DNA of 5,046 bases, from the NCBI RefSeq assembly GCF_000688655.1, contig NZ_JIBO01000008.1, positions 129,680 to 134,725 of the forward strand, in the 5' to 3' direction. The DNA is from Lonsdalea quercina subsp. quercina. GTDB lineage: Bacteria > Pseudomonadota > Gammaproteobacteria > Enterobacterales > Enterobacteriaceae. The position numbers and the translations under genes were made by a program. Positions 1-4,319 of this stretch are shown here, one piece after another (the first letter of the stretch is position 1; each line of letters opens with the position of its first letter). The notes below the pieces were generated by a model that searched no databases, had not been told where the DNA came from, and saw nothing but the letters and a program-made list of their open reading frames with translations.

Positions 1-777
1 CTCACGCACCCGATACGGCTGCAAAAACTCATGTCGCTCACCCCCGTCGAAGATGTCTGGGGCGTCGGCAGACGAACGACGCGCAGACTGCACTCGCTGG
101 GTATTACCACCGCTCTCGATCTGGCGCGCGCGCCGACGTCGTTTATCCGCAAACACTTCAGCGTGGTGCTGGAACGCACCGTCCGCGAATTGCGCGGTGA
201 GCCCTGTATCGAATTCGAGGAGGAAACGCCGACGAAGGAGCAGATCGTCTGCAGCCGCTCTTTCGGCGTTCGAATCACCCGGTTGGAGGATATGCATCAG
301 GCCGTCTGCCGCTACGCGGAACGCGCTGCGGAAAAGCTGCGCGCAGAGAAGCAGCTCTGCCGGCAGGTCGCTATCTTCATCCGTTCGTCGCCCCACGCGC
401 ACAATGAAATTTATTACGCCAACAGCGCCAGCGAACAGCTGCTGTCGGGCACGCAAGATACGCGGGATATCATGGCCGCCGCCGTGCGCGGTCTGGAGAG
501 AATCTGGAAGGAAGGGCCGCGCTACATGAAAGCCGGCGTCATGCTCAACGATTTTTCACCACCGCACCGCACCCAGCTGCATCTCTTCGATGACAATCCG
601 CCCCGGCCCAACAGCACGGCGCTGATGAACGTGATCGATAAAATTAATCACGCCGGAACGGGCAAAGTCTGGTTCGCCGGTCAGGGCATCTCCCCGACAT
701 GGCAGATGAAAAGAGAGATGCTGTCGCCCGCCTATACGACGCGCTGGAATGAACTGCCCGTCGCCAAAATCGTTTAG
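1..777 (+). CDS. umuC: UmuC, catalytic subunit of translesion DNA polymerase V (3' part; 5' end outside window)
   Basis: UmuC with processed UmuD forms DNA polymerase V, a Y-family polymerase that copies past DNA lesions during the SOS response. The frame is open from base 1, so the gene continues to the left; 258 codons are visible and, compared with the roughly 420 residues of E. coli UmuC, about 160 N-terminal residues, including the catalytic acidic residues, are missing. The visible part starts near the helix-hairpin-helix (VEDVWGVGRR, bases 49-78), followed by the strongly conserved FIRKHF and ERTVRELRGEPC stretch and the little-finger domain (CSRSFG, then YAERAAEKLRAE). QLHLF at bases 574-588 matches the beta-clamp-binding motif (QLNLF in E. 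coli). The C-terminus ends in the expected place after MLSPAYTTRW, with a TAG stop. An ATG at base 31 is internal. umuD and any LexA box would lie to the left. Identity is firm; no frameshift is seen in the visible part. Confidence 0.95.
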   Translation, partial: LTHPIRLQKLMSLTPVEDVWGVGRRTTRRLHSLGITTALDLARAPTSFIRKHFSVVLERTVRELRGEPCIEFEEETPTKEQIVCSRSFGVRITRLEDMHQAVCRYAERAAEKLRAEKQLCRQVAIFIRSSPHAHNEIYYANSASEQLLSGTQDTRDIMAAAVRGLERIWKEGPRYMKAGVMLNDFSPPHRTQLHLFDDNPPRPNSTALMNVIDKINHAGTGKVWFAGQGISPTWQMKREMLSPAYTTRWNELPVAKIV

Positions 778-816
778 GCGCAAGAAGGGCCAAAAGGACA
801 CTTCGCGGATAAATAA

Positions 817-936
817 GCGATCGCAGCCTGTACGCAGGACCCGGAACTCAAGTCGTGGGTCGATAAGTCCCCGTTCAAACTGGCGTTTATCGCGTCGCGG
901 ATCACCACGCCGCACAGCCAAAAACACGATGCGTAA
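817..936 (+). pseudogene. Possible 3' remnant of an unidentified gene
   Basis: Between umuC and the phosphatase gene there is no intact gene. One stretch stands out: a 39-codon open frame between two TAA codons (814-816 and 934-936), with no ATG, GTG or TTG start. Its third positions are mostly G or C and its translation is protein-like (it includes WVDKSPFKLAFIASRI), unlike the Arg/Ser-rich translations of the other frames. This is what the 3' end of a decayed gene would look like. I do not recognise the family. It is in the same frame as umuC but separated from it by the umuC stop and a second stop, so it is not part of UmuC. The rest of 778-984 shows nothing I can support. It could also be chance codon-like composition. 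Confidence 0.25.
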
Positions 937-984
937 AGGCGGTTGCGGCATGACAAAAACAGACGCCTGACTCGCCGGGGCTGA

Positions 985-1800
985 TTACCGCAGATCGAAC
1001 GGCGCGCTGCGGGTTAAGACCCGATCGATGACGTTAAGCGCTCCTTCCTGCTCGTTGCTTTCGGTATGATATTTCGCCATTTCACGGATTTTTGGCTGAG
1101 CATTCGCCATCGCCACGCCGAAGCCCGCCTGCCTGAGCATTTCTTCATCGTTGCCGCTGTCGCCTATCGCCACCACCTCGTCATTGCCGATCCGCCACCG
1201 TTTCTGTAGCAGCGCGATCCCGTGAGCCTTGTGCACGCCGGGGATGATCAGATCGACAAAGCCGAATCCGCTGGACACCGGTTTGACAATGCCGTCGAGC
1301 GCATGGCCGATATGCGCCATCAGGGCCGGTATCTGGTCGTCGGGTACGCTCAGCGAGAATTTGAAGATCGTGTCCGTCAGCCCGTCAAAATCCTCGCGCT
1401 GCTCGATGCGGTAATAGTGTTTGGCAATCAGCTGGAGGAAGTCGTCGGTGGACGACGCGTAAACATAGGCGCTGTCTTTACCGCACACCACAAACTGGAT
1501 GTAGGGGATGGCGGACAGCACCTCAATCACCTTGCGCACATCCGCAGGGGCAAGCTCGCCGCAAAAGATCGGCTCCCCGGCAGTGACGACATAGGCGCCG
1601 TTTTCCGCCACAAAAGCGATCTCATGACTGATGTCTGGAAAGAAAGAGAGGAGCTGATAGTACTGATTACCACTGGCGACCACGAACTGAATGCCTTCCT
1701 GTTTCAGCTGTGCGTACTGTTTGAAAAATCGGTTTTTATTGAACTGCTTATCGTTGTTGAGAAACGTACCGTCCATATCAACTGCAATCATTTTGATCAT
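985..1800 (-). CDS. ybiV: YbiV/SupH-type HAD-superfamily sugar phosphatase (Cof subfamily)
   Basis: Predicted cytosolic, Mg-dependent HAD phosphatase of the Cof (class IIB) group; E. coli YbiV/SupH dephosphorylates small sugar phosphates. The length, 271 residues, equals that of the E. coli protein. All HAD motifs are present: DMDGT with nucleophile D8 and acid/base D10; S43 in VVASGN; lysine K191 in the PGVHKAHGI segment; and GDSGND at 213-218 carrying the metal-binding acids. The C2-type cap lies between about residues 85 and 185. Other family signatures are GNQYYQLLSFFP, FVAENGA, DGIVKPVSSGFGF and EGALNVI. ATG at 1800 is preferred because GGGGA (minus strand, 1813-1809) lies 8 nt upstream; M4 would be too far from it. 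It is divergent from the hydrolase gene and has no obvious operon partner. Substrate specificity cannot be read from the sequence. Confidence 0.93.
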   Translation of the reverse strand: MIKMIAVDMDGTFLNNDKQFNKNRFFKQYAQLKQEGIQFVVASGNQYYQLLSFFPDISHEIAFVAENGAYVVTAGEPIFCGELAPADVRKVIEVLSAIPYIQFVVCGKDSAYVYASSTDDFLQLIAKHYYRIEQREDFDGLTDTIFKFSLSVPDDQIPALMAHIGHALDGIVKPVSSGFGFVDLIIPGVHKAHGIALLQKRWRIGNDEVVAIGDSGNDEEMLRQAGFGVAMANAQPKIREMAKYHTESNEQEGALNVIDRVLTRSAPFDLR

Positions 1801-2023
1801 ACATCACATCCCCGGATAAAAAGGTATAACTGCGGATTTAGTCTATACAAAAGCCCTCTACAAGCAATCGGCCAGGTATCGCGCAGAGCGGCCTGGCGCG
1901 CGCAAGACAGGCGCTGCCGTGTGGTGAAAAAGCTTTGCAAATCTTTACACCTTGTTAACCGAGGTCCGCCACGCGCCGCCGCGGCTGACAGCCCCGCAGG
2001 TCACGGAATCTCAGGCCGATCTC

Positions 2024-2047
2024 ACCCACCGATTGCCCGCTGTGGGT
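2024..2047. repeat. Inverted repeat ACCCAC-N12-GTGGGT, possible operator
   Basis: A perfect 6-bp inverted repeat ends 4 bp before the proposed -35 of the yghX-like gene. The spacing (centres of the arms 18 bp apart) would suit a dimeric DNA-binding protein on nearly the same face of the helix. No known regulator consensus is recognised, and a 6-bp repeat in GC-rich DNA can occur by chance. Confidence 0.25.
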
Positions 2048-2051
2048 ATGC

Positions 2052-2079
2052 TCGACATCCGTTAACCTTCTGTTAAATT
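2052..2079 (+). promoter_or_regulatory. Candidate sigma70 promoter of the yghX-like gene
   Basis: TCGACA at 2052-2057 matches the -35 consensus TTGACA at 5 of 6 positions. It is followed after 16 nt by TAAATT at 2074-2079, which matches TATAAT at 4 of 6. Transcription would start near 2086, giving a leader of about 27 nt that contains AAGGAG at 2100-2105, 7 nt before the ATG. An alternative -10 is CAAAAT at 2086-2091, using the GTTAA direct repeat at 2061-2076 as an activator site in place of a -35. Confidence 0.45.
2060..2076 (+). repeat. Direct repeat CGTTAA-N5-TGTTAA (11-bp period)
   Basis: GTTAA occurs at 2061-2065 and again at 2072-2076, so the two copies sit one helical turn apart. This is the layout used by OmpR-family response regulators; it resembles, but does not match well, the PhoP box (T/G)GTTTA-N5-(T/G)GTTTA. 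A third TGTTAAC lies further upstream near 1955. The repeat overlaps the proposed promoter, so a bound protein would affect transcription of the yghX-like gene. Confidence 0.3.
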
Positions 2080-2112
2080 AAAGGTCAAAATAAGGACAAA
2101 AGGAGCGCGCGA

Positions 2113-3000
2113 ATGACCCGTCTTACCGCAAAAGATTTTCCCCCGGAGTTGCTTGAACTCTATGATTATTATGCGCATGGCAAAATCACCAAGCGTCAGT
2201 TCCTCGAAAAAGCCGCGAAATATGCCGTCGGCGGCCTGACGGCGGTGGCGTTGCTCGGTTTAATGAGTCCCAACTATGCGCTGGCCCAGCAGGTGGAGTT
2301 CACCGACCCGACGATCGTCCCCTCCTACATCACCTACCCATCGCCCAACGGCCACGGCAGCGTACGCGCCTATCTGGTGGTGCCGGCGGGAGCGAAAGGC
2401 AAGCTGCCGGCGGTGGTGGTCGCTCATGAAAACCGGGGACTGAACCCGTACATCGAAGATGTCGCGCGCCGCGTCGCCAAGGCGGGCTTTATCGCGCTGG
2501 CGCCGGATGGACTTAGCTCCGTCGGCGGCTATCCCGGCAACGACGATAAAGGACGCGAGCTACAGCAACAGGTCGACCCGACCAAGCTGATGAACGACTT
2601 CTTCGCCGCCGTCGAATTCCTGCTACAGGACGAGCGCACGACCGGCAAGGTCGGGATCACCGGCTTTTGCTACGGGGGAGGCGTGGCCAATGCCGCCGCC
2701 GTAGCTTATCCGGAGCTGGCCGCGGCCGTCCCTTTCTACGGTCGTCAGCCGAAAGTGGAGGACGTCCCTCGTATCAAGGCGCCGCTGCTGATCCACTACG
2801 CCGAGCTGGATACGCGCATCAACGAGGGCTGGCCAGCCTATGAAGAGGCGCTCAAGGCAAATAACAAAACCTATGCGGGCTACATCTATCCCGGCGTCAA
2901 TCATGGTTTCCATAACGACTCCACGCCGCGTTACGACAAGGCGGCGGCTGATCTGGCCTGGGAGAGAACCCTTACCTGGTTCCGCCGTTATCTGGTCTGA
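2113..3000 (+). CDS. yghX: YghX-family dienelactone-hydrolase-fold alpha/beta hydrolase with Tat-like N-terminus
   Basis: A 295-residue alpha/beta hydrolase of the dienelactone hydrolase family, closely resembling the YghX group of enterobacteria (VEFTDP, YITYPSPNGHG, HENRGLNPYIEDVARRVAKAG, APDGLSSVGGYPGNDDKGRELQ). The catalytic triad is visible: C186 in GFCYGGG, D233 in AELDTRINEGW and H264 in VNHGFHND; E106 in HENRGL matches the glutamate that activates the cysteine in dienelactone hydrolases. The natural substrate of this group is not known to me. The N-terminus has a long polar stretch, then TKRQFLE (26-32), a hydrophobic run (about 38-50) and ALA at 56-58. This resembles a twin-arginine signal with K in place of the first R, so export or membrane anchoring is possible. 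The start is fixed by AAGGAG 7 nt upstream and by family agreement from residue 3. It is transcribed alone and ends convergently with lysR. Confidence 0.92.
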   Translation: MTRLTAKDFPPELLELYDYYAHGKITKRQFLEKAAKYAVGGLTAVALLGLMSPNYALAQQVEFTDPTIVPSYITYPSPNGHGSVRAYLVVPAGAKGKLPAVVVAHENRGLNPYIEDVARRVAKAGFIALAPDGLSSVGGYPGNDDKGRELQQQVDPTKLMNDFFAAVEFLLQDERTTGKVGITGFCYGGGVANAAAVAYPELAAAVPFYGRQPKVEDVPRIKAPLLIHYAELDTRINEGWPAYEEALKANNKTYAGYIYPGVNHGFHNDSTPRYDKAAADLAWERTLTWFRRYLV

Positions 3001-3005
3001 TTTCC

Positions 3006-3033
3006 CGCCGACGTCGGTGATACGGCGTCGGCG
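3006..3033. terminator. Strong hairpin between convergent genes, possible transcription end
   Basis: CGCCGACGTCG (3006-3016) pairs with CGGCGTCGGCG (3023-3033) around a 6-nt loop GTGATA, giving an 11-bp stem with one G-U pair on the plus-strand RNA. It lies in the 41-bp gap between the stop codons of the yghX-like gene and lysR. Neither strand has a T-run after the stem (CTCCCCTCC on plus; a short GGGAAATC on minus), so it is not a classic intrinsic terminator. It may act as a barrier to 3' exonucleases or help termination for both convergent genes. Confidence 0.5.
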
Positions 3034-3041
3034 CTCCCCTC

Positions 3042-3959
3042 CTAACCGGTTTCCTCGCCCGGCGGCTCGCTGTGCGTGAACGGATAGCCACCCTGAATAA
3101 TCTCCAGCAGTTCCTGCATATAGGGCGTCGCGGACATCTTGACCATCGCGGGGAAAAAGACCTGCGGCGAAGGGAAGACGTCGATGACGTGACAGTGCTG
3201 TAGCCGGTCGCCATCGGCTTCCGACGAGGGCAGCAGCGTCGCGGCCTCCAGACCGGACTCCAACCAGTCCATAATGACGCCGGGCTGAGTCACATGCATG
3301 ATGACGTCCGGATCGACGCCGCCTTTGCGAAAATGATCGAGCAGGCTCTCATAGGTGCCGGGATCGCGCGCCCGATGTAATAGCAACAGCGGCCAGCGTC
3401 CCACATCCAGATAAGGAAAAGGCCCTGCCGGTTTTTCCGGCAGCAACGCCTGGTTGACGACCGCCACTAGCCTCACCGGGTTGAATGCCAGACAGTCGAA
3501 GCCTTTGCGATGATAAGGCTTTTGAATCAGCGCAATATCGATCAGCCCATCGTTAAGCGACTGTTCAAGATGACTGGAATCCGAAACGGAAATATTTAAT
3601 ATCACGTCGGGATGACGTCGGTGTAATTCCAGAAACAGCGGTTTGAAATAACATTGAAATAAATGCGAAAGCCCAATCTTTAATACTTTATTTTCTTTAT
3701 TGGCGATTGAAATCGTCTCATGCGAGGTGTCATTAATCAGACGAAATATCTCGCAGGCTTTTTTATAAAGATAATAGCCCGCTTCCGTGGGTTCGATTCT
3801 TTTTGCCGTCCGTACAAAAAGGGAAACATTTAATTCCGCTTCCAGTTCGTGAATGCGTTTGCTCAACGGGGGCTGCGCCATATTCAGCTGCCGGGCGGCC
3901 TGGCTGATGGAGCCCTCCTCTACCACCTTGCAAAAATACTTTAGTCTTTTCAGATCCAT
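3042..3959 (-). CDS. LysR-type transcriptional regulator, probable regulator of the divergent decarboxylase gene
   Basis: A 305-residue LysR-type DNA-binding regulator of usual family length. The N-terminal winged helix-turn-helix is clear: LKYFCKVVEEGSISQAARQL (6-25), then MAQPPLSKRIHELEAEL and LFVRTAKRIEPTEAG, leading into a linker helix to about residue 90. The periplasmic-binding-protein-like effector domain starts near KVLKIGLSHLF (91-101). The start ATG at 3959 has AAGAGG (minus strand 3970-3965) 5 nt upstream. The gene is transcribed away from the hydroxyarylate decarboxylase gene across 360 bp of repeat-rich DNA, the usual arrangement for a LysR regulator and its target. I therefore infer that it senses an aromatic acid and controls that gene and probably itself. 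The 5' half is visibly more AT-rich than the 3' half. The ligand cannot be told from the sequence, and no specific gene name is recognised. Confidence 0.92.
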   Translation of the reverse strand: MDLKRLKYFCKVVEEGSISQAARQLNMAQPPLSKRIHELEAELNVSLFVRTAKRIEPTEAGYYLYKKACEIFRLINDTSHETISIANKENKVLKIGLSHLFQCYFKPLFLELHRRHPDVILNISVSDSSHLEQSLNDGLIDIALIQKPYHRKGFDCLAFNPVRLVAVVNQALLPEKPAGPFPYLDVGRWPLLLLHRARDPGTYESLLDHFRKGGVDPDVIMHVTQPGVIMDWLESGLEAATLLPSSEADGDRLQHCHVIDVFPSPQVFFPAMVKMSATPYMQELLEIIQGGYPFTHSEPPGEETG

Positions 3960-4055
3960 ACCAACCTCTTTATACGGACAGCATGAAAAAATGCCGTCAG
4001 CGACTTCAGTCTACCATGCAGGTAAACGTTCGAATGCGTCGCCACATCGCAATTA

Positions 4056-4090
4056 TCACGCTTATTTCAACCGCCTGAGGTCAAGCGTGA
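4056..4090. repeat. Inverted repeat TCACGCTT-N19-AAGCGTGA
   Basis: A perfect 8-bp inverted repeat, with arms at 4056-4063 and 4083-4090. The loop holds a smaller CCT-N-AGG dyad (4074-4080). The left arm overlaps the possible lysR -10 (GATAAT, minus strand 4057-4052), so a protein bound here could repress lysR. It could serve as an autoregulatory operator or form a stem-loop in RNA. Confidence 0.5.
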
Positions 4091-4113
4091 ACAATTGTTG
4101 CATTCATGTTGCA
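4090..4113. repeat. Palindrome AACAATTGTT overlapping a tandem TGTTGCA repeat
   Basis: AACAATTGTT (4090-4099) is a perfect 10-bp palindrome that begins at the last base of the preceding inverted repeat. It overlaps the first of two direct copies of TGTTGCA (4096-4102 and 4107-4113), 11 bp apart. The same bases also give the inverted pair TTGCA-N7-TGCAA (4098-4114). Helically phased half-sites of this kind are typical of binding sites for LysR-type or other dimeric regulators. Confidence 0.45.
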
Positions 4114-4156
4114 AAATATTGAGTCGTTTTATTTATTCATTTCGGAAGTTTCATAG

Positions 4157-4178
4157 GTATTTGAATCAGATCACTTAT
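4157..4178. promoter_or_regulatory. Candidate CRP-cAMP binding site
   Basis: TTTGA-N6-TCACT (4160-4175) resembles the CRP core TGTGA-N6-TCACA, with 4 of 5 bases in each half. Over the full 22-bp consensus I count 14 matches. It lies about 150 bp before the decarboxylase start codon. The centre is near -116 relative to the proposed start site, which is outside the usual class I and II positions, so it would need another promoter or cooperation with the LysR protein. It could equally act toward lysR. Confidence 0.4.
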
Positions 4179-4233
4179 TTTAACGGAATGAGAAAAGACA
4201 ACGGCGACATAGATCGCTTTGATATGAGGGCTA

Positions 4234-4248
4234 CTACTTAAACGGTAT
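4234..4248. promoter_or_regulatory. LysR-type box CTAC-N7-GTAT (T-N11-A)
   Basis: The 15-bp element matches the common LysR-family consensus ATAC-N7-GTAT at 7 of 8 defined positions and contains the T-N11-A core (T4235, A4247). It directly abuts the proposed -35, where LysR regulators place their activation half-site. A weaker T-N11-A element (T4210, A4222) is centred 25 bp upstream, near -68 from the proposed start site, which is about where the recognition site usually lies. The pair is a plausible target of the divergent LysR protein. Confidence 0.4.
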
Positions 4249-4277
4249 TTGTCGGAGAGTCCACGCGGCCATATATT
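4249..4277 (+). promoter_or_regulatory. Candidate sigma70 promoter of the decarboxylase gene
   Basis: TTGTCG (4249-4254) matches TTGACA at 4 of 6 positions. After an ideal 17-nt spacer comes TATATT (4272-4277), which matches TATAAT at 5 of 6. Transcription would begin near 4284, leaving a leader of about 36 nt. The imperfect -35 beside a LysR-type box fits a promoter that needs an activator. Confidence 0.5.
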
Positions 4278-4296
4278 TCCCCACAACGAATATATG
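4270..4296. repeat. Inverted repeat CATATATT-N11-AATATATG over the -10 and start site
   Basis: A perfect 8-bp inverted repeat with arms at 4270-4277 and 4289-4296. The left arm covers the proposed -10 hexamer and the right arm lies just after the expected transcription start. In that position it could be an operator where a bound protein blocks RNA polymerase. If transcription starts further upstream, it could be a leader stem-loop ending 9 nt before the Shine-Dalgarno sequence. Confidence 0.5.
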
Positions 4297-4305
4297 ACCT
4301 TTTCA

Positions 4306-4312
4306 TAAGGAG
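4306..4312 (+). promoter_or_regulatory. Ribosome binding site of the decarboxylase gene
   Basis: TAAGGAG lies 7 nt upstream of the ATG at 4320. It is a near-perfect Shine-Dalgarno sequence at the best spacing and decides the start codon. Confidence 0.85.
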
Positions 4313-4319
4313 TCTCATT

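Larger units (their letters stand above)
1801..2112. other. Divergent intergenic region between the phosphatase and yghX-like genes
   Basis: This 312-bp stretch contains no convincing gene; a long plus-strand frame running through it is the antisense shadow of the phosphatase gene. The ends are AT-rich and hold the likely promoters, and the middle (about 1870-2060) is GC-rich. For the minus-strand gene a weak sigma70-like pair is possible: TTGTAT (bases 1850-1845) and TATACC (1828-1823), 16 nt apart. A hairpin-forming repeat, GCCAGG-N15-CCTGGC, lies at 1871-1897 with an inner CGC/GCG pair; its role is unknown. The yghX-side elements are listed separately. Confidence 0.6.
3960..4319. other. 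Divergent regulatory region between lysR and the decarboxylase gene
   Basis: These 360 bp are AT-rich and hold no convincing gene: a 31-codon plus-strand frame (3983-4078) and a 73-codon minus-strand frame (4137-4358) are not supported. The lysR-proximal half contains inverted and direct repeats (4056-4121). The decarboxylase-proximal half contains a CRP-like site, a LysR-type box, a sigma70-like promoter, an inverted repeat over the -10 and a strong ribosome binding site, each listed separately. A possible -10 for lysR is GATAAT on the minus strand (4057-4052), without a good -35, which would place the lysR start beside the left arm of the inverted repeat. Confidence 0.7.

Noticed and set aside
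749..970. 73-codon plus-strand frame overlapping the umuC end
   Set aside because: The Arg/Ser-rich translation is typical of a shifted frame in GC-rich DNA, with no family likeness and no ribosome binding site.
951..984. Imperfect hairpin followed by TTTTT on the minus strand after the phosphatase stop
   Set aside because: Only about six base pairs form, with two bulges, so it is too weak to call an intrinsic terminator although its position is suitable.
1222..2076. 284-codon plus-strand open frame opposite the phosphatase gene
   Set aside because: It is antisense to a gene with all HAD motifs, has no recognisable domain, and its tail runs through non-coding GC-rich DNA.
3969..3974. TATAAA on the minus strand just upstream of lysR as its -10
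   Set aside because: Transcription would start only a few bases before the ATG, it overlaps the ribosome binding site, and there is no -35 at a usable distance.
3983..4078. 31-codon plus-strand frame starting MKKCRQ in the divergent region, possible leader peptide
   Set aside because: There is no good ribosome binding site, it runs through the inverted-repeat arm, and no promoter or attenuator structure follows it closely.
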